This document shows, one piece after another, positions 1 to 7,223 of a DNA stretch of 12,068 bases. The translations under genes were made by a program, and so were the position numbers. This stretch comes from Sphingomonadales bacterium (GTDB taxonomy: Bacteria > Pseudomonadota > Alphaproteobacteria > Sphingomonadales > Sphingomonadaceae), in contig RDXA01000379.1 in assembly GCA_004292705.1 (NCBI GenBank), forward strand, positions 1 to 12,068, given 5' to 3'. The number at the start of each line of letters is the position of its first letter. Position 1 is the stretch's first letter. Under the pieces are notes generated by a model, which had not been told where the DNA came from, ran no database searches, and was given only the letters and a program-made list of their open reading frames with translations.

Positions 1-1214
1 AAGACCAGCGCCACCGGCGCGGGGACAGTGGTTTGCGGGCCGATATCGGCGAGCAGCGCCGCCGCCTGCCGCACTTCGGGGGCAGCCTCGGCCTCGGTGC
101 TGTCGGGGCGCAGCAGCCCGGCGTGCATCTGCTCCTGAGCAAAAGGCGCCTGCCGCCAGCGGAAATAGCTCGTCAGTTCCGCCCCGTGCGCCGCCGCTTC
201 CAGCGTCCACAGCGCCACCATGCCGGGCAGCGGCGCGGGGTTGAAGCGCGCCCAGTTCACCGGCCCGGGCTGCTGCTCCATCACCCCCCAACGCCCCTGC
301 GAGCAGCCGCGATAAAGGTCATGGTGGAAGGCAGCGATATCGGGATGGCCCTGCCTGAGATAGGTGCACTTCTCGTCCGCCGAGAACCAGAACTGTTCGA
401 GAAAGCCGAGCGGATAGGAATCCCATGTCGCCACGTCGATGTCGCGGCCCACGGCGTGGTGGTCGAACTCGGTAAAGAACCCCATGAAGTTATGGGTGAT
501 GTCCCTGCCCGGCGAGAGCCTGCGGATGATCGCCACCTGTTCGCGGTTGAAGCTGGCGACCTGATCGGAGGCAAAGCGGCGGTAATCGAGCCAGTGCGCG
601 GGGTTGGCCTCGGTGACGGTCAGGTGCGGCGGATCGACCTCGGTAAAGCTGCGATATTCCATGCTCCAGAAGACATTGCCCCACGCCGCATTGAGCGCCT
701 CCACGGAGCCATAACGCGCTGCCAGCCAGCCACGAAAAGCAGCGGCGGCCGCCGCCGAGAAGCTCAAGACCGTATCGTGGCAGCCATATTCATTGTCGGT
801 CTGCCACATGACGATGGCGGGGTGATGCCCGTATCGTTCCGCCAGTGCCGTCACGATGCGCGCGGCTTCGGCGCGGTAGCCTTCGTGGCTGAAGCAATAG
901 TGCCGCCGCGAACCAAAGCCGCGCGGGCGGCCCTGTTCGTCGATCGCGACCATGTCGGGCATCCGGTCGACCAACCATTTGGGCGGGGTCGCAGTGGGGG
1001 TGCCGAGGATCACCTTCAGCCCGGCTGCGTGCAGCGTTTCGATGGCGCGGTCGAGCCAGCCCCAGTCATAGTGGCCCGGTTCCGGTTCGATCCGGCTCCA
1101 CGCGAATTCGCCGATGCGCACGAGGCCTAGGCCCATCTCGGTCATGCGGCGCGCATCCTCGGCCCACCAACTTTCCGGCCAATGTTCGGGGTAGTAGCAG
1201 CAGCCGAGTTTCAC
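1..1214 (-). CDS. GH42 beta-galactosidase, N-terminal 404 residues (runs off left edge)
   Basis: This enzyme hydrolyses terminal beta-D-galactosides, probably in the cytoplasm because no signal peptide is visible. The protein opens MKLGCCYYPEHWPESWW, a typical GH42 beginning, and the TIM-barrel domain fills the visible part. The acid/base glutamate is E142 in TDNEYG and the nucleophile is E313 in VMEQQPG. These fit E141 and E312 of the Thermus A4 enzyme closely. C107 in HYCFSH is kept, but the later cysteine cluster that binds zinc in the Thermus enzyme is absent, with C145 followed by HDTVLSFS. GH42 proteins are usually about 650-700 residues, so the trimerisation and C-terminal domains lie outside the window. 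The GTG start overlaps the stop of the alpha-galactosidase gene (GTGA) and has a GGAGA ribosome site seven bases upstream, so the two genes are co-transcribed and probably translationally coupled. Family assignment is secure. The natural substrate (lactose, galactan or other oligosaccharide) cannot be read from the sequence. Confidence 0.93.
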   Translation of the reverse strand, partial: MKLGCCYYPEHWPESWWAEDARRMTEMGLGLVRIGEFAWSRIEPEPGHYDWGWLDRAIETLHAAGLKVILGTPTATPPKWLVDRMPDMVAIDEQGRPRGFGSRRHYCFSHEGYRAEAARIVTALAERYGHHPAIVMWQTDNEYGCHDTVLSFSAAAAAAFRGWLAARYGSVEALNAAWGNVFWSMEYRSFTEVDPPHLTVTEANPAHWLDYRRFASDQVASFNREQVAIIRRLSPGRDITHNFMGFFTEFDHHAVGRDIDVATWDSYPLGFLEQFWFSADEKCTYLRQGHPDIAAFHHDLYRGCSQGRWGVMEQQPGPVNWARFNPAPLPGMVALWTLEAAAHGAELTSYFRWRQAPFAQEQMHAGLLRPDSTEAEAAPEVRQAAALLADIGPQTTVPAPVALV

Positions 1215-3313
1215 GCGATTGTCTCCAGCGCGATGAGCCACGCGGTTTCCGGGTGGGTGAGGGGGAGGGCGAGGCCTTGGGTCATCAACGCCGCGCCCGA
1301 CAGGACGAGGCCGTTGCGCCATGCATCGGGGTTGGCGAGGTAGTGGCGGGCCTTGGGTGACCATGGCTCGGGCAGGGTGACGCGGTAGCGCGCTTGCGGC
1401 TCCAGCCCCGCGAGCCGCAAGGGTGCGGCGTCGAACTCGGGCGAGAAGGCGGTCTGCGCGGCGAGCGCTAGCGCCTTGTCGCAATGGGTCACCATCATGC
1501 CGGTGACGTTCGGATCGGGGTGTGCGAGGCGGTGCAGCGCACCGTTGTGCAGCACGGAGCGCCAGTCCTTGTAGAGCGCGATATGGGCGGCGAGGCATTC
1601 GCGTTCCTTCTCGCTCATGCGCGCCGGATCGGCCTCCACCCCCATGTGACCGAACAGGGCCACCTTGGCGCGGAAATCCATCGTGGTCCGCCTGCCGGTG
1701 ATCGGATTGGGCGAGGGGCCGACATGGCTGCCAAGCACCTCCAAGGGCAGGAACTGGCTCCATGCACGCATGATCCGCAGGCGTTCGATCGGATCATTAT
1801 TGTCCGACGGCCAGACCCGGTGACAGCGTGTCAGCACACCGAAATCGATCCGCCCCCCGCCGCTCGAACAGCTTTCGATCTCCACCTGAGGATGCGCGGC
1901 GCGGAGGCGGTCGAGCAGGGCGTAGAAACCTTCGGTCTGCCCCAGCCGCTGGCCCGCAGCCGGAAACAGATCGCGGTTATGATCCCACTTGAGATAGGCG
2001 ATGGCATGATCGCGCAGCAGCCCATCGAGGCACCCGAACAGATAATCGCGCACTTCGGCGCGGGTCAGGTCGAGCACCAGCTGCCCGCGCATTGTTGCCC
2101 GTTCGCGCCCTTCGGCGTGCAGGCACCAGTCGGGATGCGCACGGTAGAGGTCGCTCTCGGGCGAGACCATCTCGGGTTCGACCCACAGGCCGAAATCCAT
2201 CCCCAGCGCATGCACCCGCGCGATCAGCGGGCCAAGGCCTTGCGGGAAGACCGCGTCGGAGACGAACCAGTCCCCGAGGCTGGTGCCATCATTCCGCCGG
2301 CCTCCGAACCACCCGTCGTCGAGCACGAAGCGTTCGATGCCCAGCCCGGCGGCGCTTTCGGCCAGCGCGATCAGGCCCGCGTCCGACAGATCGAAGCCGA
2401 GCGCTTCCCATGAATTGAGGTGCACCTTGCGCGCGCCCCACGCGGCCCGCGCAGGAAGCACTCCGCTGCGCATGTGGGCGTGGAACGCCTGCGCCAGCGC
2501 GCTGCGATCCGGGGCGAGGGCGATCACCGCCTCGGGCGTCTCGAAGCGTGTGCCGGGTGCCAGCGTGACCGTGCCTGCATCCCACGCAGCCCCCATCAGC
2601 AGCATTGCCCGCCCGTCGCCTGCGCCTTGCGCATCGGGTTCAATCGTCAGCCAGGCATCACCGCTCCAGCCGAGATGTGCGCCCAGCGCCTCTTGGCCGG
2701 CATGGAGCAGCAGCCAGCCCGCTCCGCCGAAGCCCGGCTTGCCGATGGTGCTCTCGCGCCGCAGGCCATCGGGCCTGATCGCGCGGCGATGCTCCTGCAT
2801 CTCGGCGGCCCAGCGTCCGGAATAGCTTGTCATCTCGGTAAAGCGCGCAGGCACGGGCAAGGCGAGCGCGGCCAGACGGTCCAGCTCCAGCGGGGTGTCA
2901 CCTGTGTTGGTGATCTCAAGGCGCGCGCGCAGCACATCGCCCGCGCTGATCTGCCAGCGCACGATCACCTCGGCTCCGGCCGCAGGATCGGCGAATGTGA
3001 CCGCAATCCCGCTGCCGTCGACCTCCCATTCGCTGACCCGGAAATCGGTCGCGATCTGCGCGCCGCCGCGCCGGATTTCGAGCGCGGGCGTGCCGCCCCA
3101 GCCTGCTTTTCGCTCGGGGAGGAGGCCGGGGCAGGGCGGGACATCGGGCTGGCTCTCGTGCCGCCCCCTTGTTCGCGCCGCCGCCAGCGCGGCGAGGCAT
3201 TCACTCGCGGGCAGGCGCGCGCCCAGATGCAGGCAATCGGCCGCGCCGCCCTTCTCCAGCGCGAGCACAAGCGTCAGCCTCTCACCATCCAGCCGCACGA
3301 ATTCCACGCGCAT
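1211..3313 (-). CDS. GH36 alpha-galactosidase
   Basis: This 700-residue enzyme removes terminal alpha-D-galactose from substrates such as melibiose or raffinose-type oligosaccharides. It shows the bacterial GH36 layout: an N-terminal beta-sandwich (about 1-290), a catalytic TIM barrel (about 290-620) and a C-terminal beta domain. The barrel carries FVLDDGWFGGRR (Asp332-Asp333) followed by LGDW. The nucleophile is D444 in YLKWDHNRD, the substrate-binding Cys-Ser-Ser-Gly-Gly-Gly-Arg stretch starts at C482, and the acid/base is D504 in VWPSDNNDP. Length matches the group of roughly 700-730 residues. No signal peptide is seen, so the enzyme is probably cytoplasmic. I chose ATG at 3313 (MRVEFVRLDGERL) because a purine-rich ribosome site precedes it. 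The frame also extends to a TTG at 3397, but those 28 residues look unlike the family and would consume the divergent promoter region. The gene leads an operon with the GH42 beta-galactosidase and is divergent from the symporter-galT-galK operon. Confidence 0.94.
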   Translation of the reverse strand: MRVEFVRLDGERLTLVLALEKGGAADCLHLGARLPASECLAALAAARTRGRHESQPDVPPCPGLLPERKAGWGGTPALEIRRGGAQIATDFRVSEWEVDGSGIAVTFADPAAGAEVIVRWQISAGDVLRARLEITNTGDTPLELDRLAALALPVPARFTEMTSYSGRWAAEMQEHRRAIRPDGLRRESTIGKPGFGGAGWLLLHAGQEALGAHLGWSGDAWLTIEPDAQGAGDGRAMLLMGAAWDAGTVTLAPGTRFETPEAVIALAPDRSALAQAFHAHMRSGVLPARAAWGARKVHLNSWEALGFDLSDAGLIALAESAAGLGIERFVLDDGWFGGRRNDGTSLGDWFVSDAVFPQGLGPLIARVHALGMDFGLWVEPEMVSPESDLYRAHPDWCLHAEGRERATMRGQLVLDLTRAEVRDYLFGCLDGLLRDHAIAYLKWDHNRDLFPAAGQRLGQTEGFYALLDRLRAAHPQVEIESCSSGGGRIDFGVLTRCHRVWPSDNNDPIERLRIMRAWSQFLPLEVLGSHVGPSPNPITGRRTTMDFRAKVALFGHMGVEADPARMSEKERECLAAHIALYKDWRSVLHNGALHRLAHPDPNVTGMMVTHCDKALALAAQTAFSPEFDAAPLRLAGLEPQARYRVTLPEPWSPKARHYLANPDAWRNGLVLSGAALMTQGLALPLTHPETAWLIALETIA
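1222..1226 (-). promoter_or_regulatory. Ribosome binding site of the GH42 gene
   Basis: GGAGA on the minus strand, seven bases before the GTG at 1214-1212. It lies inside the last codons of the alpha-galactosidase gene and supports the GTG start in the GTGA overlap. Confidence 0.6.
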
Positions 3314-3322
3314 TCCTCTCCC
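3314..3322 (-). promoter_or_regulatory. Ribosome binding site deciding the alpha-galactosidase start
   Basis: GGGAGAGGA on the minus strand directly precedes the ATG at 3313. The best GGGAG match sits four bases from the start codon, which is close but usable. The competing upstream TTG at 3397 has no comparable site. Confidence 0.5.
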
Positions 3323-3356
3323 GTCGCAGCGCCGGTGATGATCTGTGCCCCAAGGC

Positions 3357-3385
3357 TTGTCCGCCGCTCGCCATTGCGCTGTAAC
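3357..3385 (+). promoter_or_regulatory. Candidate promoter of the symporter-galT-galK operon in the divergent intergenic region
   Basis: TTGTCC (3357-3362) and TGTAAC (3380-3385) are separated by 17 bases and each match the sigma-70 consensus at four of six positions, including the TTG and the A of the -10 box. The -10 box lies within a small imperfect inverted repeat, TGCG-N7-CGCA (3375-3389), which could be a regulator half-site pair but is short enough to be chance. I see no convincing promoter for the minus-strand glycosidase genes within 3314-3414. The call rests on box matches only. Confidence 0.35.
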
Positions 3386-3414
3386 CGCACGAAGCAAGAG
3401 GGGAAAGCGCGAGA

Positions 3415-4899
3415 ATGTCCGAAACCATCACCAGCGACAGCCTGACCCAAATCGTGGTCTGCCTCAGCCTGACCCTCGCCATCGCCGCCGCGACTTGGTT
3501 CACCCTGCGCCGTGAAAGCCACGACGGATCGAAGCGCGACGTCTATCTTGCAGGTGGCAAACTCAGCTGGCTATTCGTCGCGGGCGCGATCACGCTGACC
3601 AATCTTTCGACCGATCAACTGGTTGGGATGAACGGCAACCAGATGCTGCTGCTGGCATGGTGGGAGATCAGCGGCTTTGTCGGCCTGCTGATCCTCGCCT
3701 TCGTGTTCGTGCCGATCTATTACCGCGCCAGGGTGACGACCGTGACCGAGCTGCTGGAACAACGCTATGGCGGCGGGGGCATCCGCACGCTGGTGTCAGC
3801 GCTGTTCCTCTTCGGGATGATCCTTATCTATCTTCCCGCCGGGCTTTATTCAGGGGCATTGTTCCTGAAGACTGCGGGGATTGACCTGCCGCTGCTGGTT
3901 CTGGCCGCTTTCCTCGGCGTGGTGGCGGCGGCCTATACCATGGCGGGCGGCCTGCGCGCGGTGGCGGTGATGGAGACCTATGCCGGGGTTGGCGTGTTGG
4001 CGATTGCCGTGCTGATCGTGGTGCTGGCGCTGAATGCGGTTGACTGGAACCTTGCGCGGGGCGTCCCGCCTGAACGCCTCACCATGATTGGCGGGCCGGA
4101 TTCGCCGATCCCGTTCCACACCCTGTTCACCGGAATGATCTTCATCCAGATCTATTACTGGTCAACCAACCAGCCGATCACCCAGAAGGCGATGGCCGCG
4201 CCCAATGTGCGCGAGGCGCAGAAAGGCGTGCTGGCGGCGGCGGTGGTGCGGATCCTGATCATACCGGCGATCGTGGTGATCCCCGGTGTGGTCGCCTTCC
4301 AGCTGTTCGGCGATATCGACGATGCGGCCTATGGCAGGCTGGTGGGCACGGTGCTGCCGCCGTGGCTTTCGGGTGTGTTCGCCGCCGCCATTGCTGCTGC
4401 CGTGATTGCGCACACGGCGGCCGTTCTGAACGCGGCGGTCGGCCTCTATGCCGTCGATTTCCACGAGAAGTTCGTGGGCCGCGTTGCTAGCCACTGGCGG
4501 CTGTCGGGCATCGTCACCGTGCTGCTGACGATCACGTCCATTGCGCTGGTGCCGGTGTTCCAGACCGCGACCAGTATCATCAACCTGCTCCAGCAGCTCA
4601 ATGGCCTCAGCTCGATGCCGATCCTTTCGGCCTTCATCGTCGGGCTGCTGTTCACCGGGGTCGAGAGCCGCGCAGCGATTGTCGGCGTCTTGTGGGGCTT
4701 TGCGACCTATGCGCTGTTCAGCTTCGTCGCCGAGCCCATGGGCCTGATCGGCCTCCACTACATCGACTTCATGGTGGTGACACTGGTGACGAGCGTCATC
4801 GCAGCGCTCGCCTTCAACCGGCTGGTGCTGGGCGAGCGGGCGCGCTTTGCTCCGCGCACGGTCTTTGCGCTGCTGGCAGAGCGGGCTTCTGCGGCATGA
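3415..4899 (+). CDS. Sodium:solute symporter (SSS/SLC5 family), YidK-like, probable galactose or galactoside importer
   Basis: This 494-residue inner-membrane carrier has about 13-14 hydrophobic helices, starting with one at about 11-31. The second helix region contains LTNLSTDQLVGMNGNQ, close to the signature of E. coli YidK and vSGLT. Q68, E84 (AWWEISG) and N252 (STNQPITQKAMAA) fall where the sugar-binding Gln, Glu and Asn of vSGLT lie. The conserved EAQKG follows at about 267-271. By alignment from memory around the conserved Asn339, the Na2-site Ser-Ser or Ser-Thr pair of the family is here Ala332-His333, which is unusual. The start ATG follows AGAGGGG (3397-3403) by eleven bases. The gene heads an operon with galT (ATGA overlap) and galK, which makes galactose the simplest substrate. 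The neighbouring cytoplasmic alpha- and beta-galactosidases also allow intact galactosides. Family is secure; substrate and coupling ion are inference. Confidence 0.88.
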   Translation: MSETITSDSLTQIVVCLSLTLAIAAATWFTLRRESHDGSKRDVYLAGGKLSWLFVAGAITLTNLSTDQLVGMNGNQMLLLAWWEISGFVGLLILAFVFVPIYYRARVTTVTELLEQRYGGGGIRTLVSALFLFGMILIYLPAGLYSGALFLKTAGIDLPLLVLAAFLGVVAAAYTMAGGLRAVAVMETYAGVGVLAIAVLIVVLALNAVDWNLARGVPPERLTMIGGPDSPIPFHTLFTGMIFIQIYYWSTNQPITQKAMAAPNVREAQKGVLAAAVVRILIIPAIVVIPGVVAFQLFGDIDDAAYGRLVGTVLPPWLSGVFAAAIAAAVIAHTAAVLNAAVGLYAVDFHEKFVGRVASHWRLSGIVTVLLTITSIALVPVFQTATSIINLLQQLNGLSSMPILSAFIVGLLFTGVESRAAIVGVLWGFATYALFSFVAEPMGLIGLHYIDFMVVTLVTSVIAALAFNRLVLGERARFAPRTVFALLAERASAA

Positions 4900-5921
4900 G
4901 CATCGACCTCGGCAGGCCGCACCGGCGCTTCAATCCGCTGACCGGCGGGTGGGTGCAGGTCTCGCCGCAGCGCATGGGACGGCCGTGGCAGGGCGAGGTC
5001 TCGCCGCCCGATCCGCCGCCGCCCGCCCATGATCCCGCCTGCTACCTGTGCCCCGGCAACGCCCGTGTCGGCGGCGAGAGGAACCCCGATTATTCCGGGG
5101 TCCACGTCTTCGCCAATGATTTCCCCGCGCTGGCCGATGATATGGTCGGCGGCGCGGAGGATGACCCGCTGCTGCGGGCCGAGGCGTCGGCGGGCGTGTG
5201 CCGGGTGATCTGTTTTTCACCCGATCACGGCAAGTCCCTCCCGCTGCTGACGCCCACCCAGATCCGCGCGGTGGTGGATTGCTGGGCCGATCAGACAGCC
5301 GAGCTGGGCGCACGCTTCCAACATGTGCAGGTGTTCGAGAACAAAGGGGCGATGATGGGGTGTTCCAACCCCCACCCGCACGGGCAGGTCTGGGCGACAG
5401 CGCATCTCCCGCAGGAAATCGCCACAGAGGATACCCGGCAACGCGCCTACATGGCCGAACACGGGCGCTCGCTGCTGCGCGACGTGGCGGCGCGGGAAGC
5501 CGGAGGCGAACGCGTGGTCGAAAGCAATGATGACTGGCTTGCCATCGTCCCGTTCTGGGCGGCCTGGCCCTTCGAGACCCTGTTGCTGCCGCAGTTTGCC
5601 GTGCAGCGGATGCCGCAGTTGACCGGCGCACAGCGGGACAGTCTCGCCAGCATCCTCAAGGCGCTCACCACCCGTTATGACAATCTGTTCGAGGCGAGCT
5701 TTCCCTACTCCATGGGCTGGCACGGCGCGCCGTTCGACGCCGGGGCGACCGACCATTGGCAGCTTCATGCCCATTTCTATCCGCCGCTGCTGCGCTCGGC
5801 TTCTGTGCGCAAGTTCATGGTCGGCTATGAAATGCTGGCGGAGCCGCAGCGCGACCTGACGCCGGAGCGTGCGGCACAGATGTTGCGTTCCGTCGGCAGC
5901 CTGGTGCATTACGCGGGTTAA
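4896..5921 (+). CDS. galT: Galactose-1-phosphate uridylyltransferase
   Basis: This is the Leloir pathway enzyme that exchanges UMP between UDP-glucose and galactose-1-phosphate, giving UDP-galactose and glucose-1-phosphate in the cytoplasm. The 341-residue protein belongs to the HIT superfamily and matches the length of E. coli GalT (348). The active site is NPHPHGQ with nucleophile His162, which takes the UMP. Zinc ligands C49 and C52 (ACYLCPGN), H111 (SPDHGKS) and H160 are all present. The second-metal histidines H291 and H293 lie in HWQLHAHFYPP. The start ATG overlaps the symporter stop (ATGA), so translation is coupled. galK follows after 19 bases. Nothing appears damaged. A galE gene, needed to recycle UDP-galactose to UDP-glucose, is not in the window. 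Confidence 0.97.
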   Translation: MSIDLGRPHRRFNPLTGGWVQVSPQRMGRPWQGEVSPPDPPPPAHDPACYLCPGNARVGGERNPDYSGVHVFANDFPALADDMVGGAEDDPLLRAEASAGVCRVICFSPDHGKSLPLLTPTQIRAVVDCWADQTAELGARFQHVQVFENKGAMMGCSNPHPHGQVWATAHLPQEIATEDTRQRAYMAEHGRSLLRDVAAREAGGERVVESNDDWLAIVPFWAAWPFETLLLPQFAVQRMPQLTGAQRDSLASILKALTTRYDNLFEASFPYSMGWHGAPFDAGATDHWQLHAHFYPPLLRSASVRKFMVGYEMLAEPQRDLTPERAAQMLRSVGSLVHYAG

Positions 5922-5940
5922 CCTTGGGGGACGCATATTC

Positions 5941-7125
5941 ATGGATCGCCGCGACAGACTGATTGCCCGCGCAAGACAGGGCTACCGGCTCGCCTATGGG
6001 GTCGAGCCGACGCGCTTTGTTGCGGCACCGGGCCGGGTCAACCTGATCGGCGAGCATGTCGATTACAATGACGGCTTTGTTCTGCCCTGCGCCATTGACC
6101 GCGAGGCCATCATTGCGTTCGGCCCCGCCGACAAGAACGCCAAGAATCCGACCCTCGATGCGGTGGCGCTCGACATGGGCGACATGGCCAGCGCCCGTGA
6201 CAGCTTCGAACTCACCGGAGCGATCCGGCCGGGACAGAACAACTGGCAGAACCATGTGCGCGGCGTGGTGCACGCACTCGGGCGATACGGGCACCAGTTG
6301 CGACCGATGCGGATGGCAATCGCCGGAGACGTACCGATTGGCGCCGGGCTCTCGTCTTCGGCCGCCTTTGGCGTGGCATTGGCGCTGGCCTGCTCGGAAT
6401 ATTCGGGGCTTGGTCTTGGCCCCGAAATGCTCGCCAAGGTTGCCCAGATCGCAGAGAACGATTTTGTCGGATGCGCCTGCGGGATCATGGATCAGATGGC
6501 TTCGGCAGCGAGCGTGGCGGGCCATGCGCTGCTGCTTGATTGCCGCACGCTTGAGCACTTGCCGATCCCGATTCACCGCGGCTTGCGGATCACTGTGATC
6601 GACACCGGGCTGCGCCGCAGTCTGACCGAAAGCGCATTCAACGAGCGTCGTGCCGAGTGCGAGGCGGCCGCGAAGGCATTGGGCGTTGCCGCGCTTCGCG
6701 ATTGCGATGCCGCCATGCTTGACGCGGCGCGCGACAGCCTCGAGCCTGTCCTCTATTGCCGCGCGCTCCATGTCGTGACCGAGATGGGGCGGGTCGAGCC
6801 GGTGGCGGTAGCCCTGGCGACCGGGGACACGCGCATGCTCGCCGATCTGATGCGCGAGGCGCACCTTTCGCTCTCGACCAATTTCGACGTCTCGCTGCCG
6901 CCGATCGACCGGCTTGCCAGACTGGTTGGCGAGGCGTTGGAGGACGCTGGCGGTGTGCGGCTGACGGGGGCAGGCTTTGGCGGCTGCCTGGTGGCGGTGA
7001 GCACGAAAGACGCGACCGCAGCCATCGACGATGCGGTTGCGCGCTACAACGCCGATGCCGATCTGCCCGCCCGGGCCGACATGTTCAGTCCGGTGAGCGG
7101 CGCTGCGCCGATCGCGCTGGGCTAA
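5941..7125 (+). CDS. galK: Galactokinase
   Basis: This enzyme phosphorylates alpha-D-galactose with ATP to galactose-1-phosphate, the substrate of the GalT encoded just upstream. The 394-residue protein is a complete GHMP kinase of the usual galactokinase size. The galactokinase signature GRVNLIGEHVDYNDG lies at 31-45, with catalytic Arg32. The ATP-binding loop PIGAGLSSSAA is at 132-142. The catalytic base Asp184 lies in CGIMDQMAS, and the third GHMP motif TGAGFGGCLVAV is at 342-353. The ATG at 5941 follows GGGGGA (5926-5931) by nine bases. The open frame extends further upstream into galT, but the family N-terminus begins here. It is the last gene of the symporter-galT-galK operon. A small hairpin follows the stop codon by about 40 bases. 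Confidence 0.97.
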   Translation: MDRRDRLIARARQGYRLAYGVEPTRFVAAPGRVNLIGEHVDYNDGFVLPCAIDREAIIAFGPADKNAKNPTLDAVALDMGDMASARDSFELTGAIRPGQNNWQNHVRGVVHALGRYGHQLRPMRMAIAGDVPIGAGLSSSAAFGVALALACSEYSGLGLGPEMLAKVAQIAENDFVGCACGIMDQMASAASVAGHALLLDCRTLEHLPIPIHRGLRITVIDTGLRRSLTESAFNERRAECEAAAKALGVAALRDCDAAMLDAARDSLEPVLYCRALHVVTEMGRVEPVAVALATGDTRMLADLMREAHLSLSTNFDVSLPPIDRLARLVGEALEDAGGVRLTGAGFGGCLVAVSTKDATAAIDDAVARYNADADLPARADMFSPVSGAAPIALG

Positions 7126-7162
7126 ACCGGCGCAATTCTCTGCGACTTTGGGACATTCCTGC

Positions 7163-7179
7163 CCTCAGCCACGCTGAGG
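7163..7179 (+). terminator. Small hairpin downstream of galK, possible weak terminator
   Basis: CCTCAGC, loop CAC, GCTGAGG form a perfect seven-pair stem 37 bases after the galK stop codon. It is followed by ACGATTT and not by a true T-run, so intrinsic termination would be weak. Its position between the gal operon and the promoter of the next operon suits a terminator or RNA 3'-end stabiliser. Confidence 0.4.
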
Positions 7180-7183
7180 ACGA

Positions 7184-7213
7184 TTTACACATATAAAAAT
7201 ATCTTTATATGAT
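7184..7213 (+). promoter_or_regulatory. Promoter of the ArsR-methyltransferase/metF/metH operon
   Basis: TTTACA (7184-7189) and TATGAT (7208-7213) are separated by 18 bases. Each matches the sigma-70 consensus at five of six positions, and this AT-rich stretch stands out strongly from the GC-rich surroundings. Transcription would begin near 7220, only a few bases before the ATG codons at 7224 and 7227. The palindrome at 7191-7210 fills the spacer and overlaps the -10 box. Confidence 0.65.
7191..7210. promoter_or_regulatory. Near-perfect 20-base palindromic operator
   Basis: The arms ATATAAA and TTTATAT flank AATATC. Read as a 20-base palindrome, nine of ten pairs are complementary and only the pair 7198/7203 fails. 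It sits between and over the -35 and -10 boxes, where a bound repressor would block RNA polymerase. The adjacent ArsR-type fusion gene is the obvious candidate binder, making this a probable autoregulatory operator for the methionine operon. The binding partner is inferred from position. Confidence 0.65.
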
Positions 7214-7223
7214 GGTCGCCGAG

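Noticed and set aside
33..1130. Plus-strand open frame at the left edge
   Set aside because: The minus strand here encodes a clear GH42 enzyme with both catalytic glutamates, while the plus-strand product has no recognisable domain.
3314..3397. TTG at 3397 as the alpha-galactosidase start
   Set aside because: The extra 28 residues look unlike GH36, no ribosome site precedes the TTG, and the extension would leave only 17 bases between divergent genes. The ATG at 3313 has a purine-rich site.
2420..3445. Long open frame opposite the alpha-galactosidase gene
   Set aside because: Its translation is low-complexity Arg/Ala/Pro-rich with no recognisable domain and is a by-product of high GC opposite a real gene.
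5815..6864. Long minus-strand open frame over galT/galK
   Set aside because: It is antisense to a complete galactokinase gene and shows no family motifs.
7191..7210. AT-rich palindrome as an intrinsic terminator
   Set aside because: The stem is only A/T and would be very weak in RNA, there is no T-run after it, and it overlaps good promoter boxes.
7209..7223. ATG at 7209 or 7212 as the start of the ArsR fusion
   Set aside because: Both lie in the palindrome or -10 box of the best promoter and lack a ribosome site. The ArsR domain itself begins at the later ATGs.
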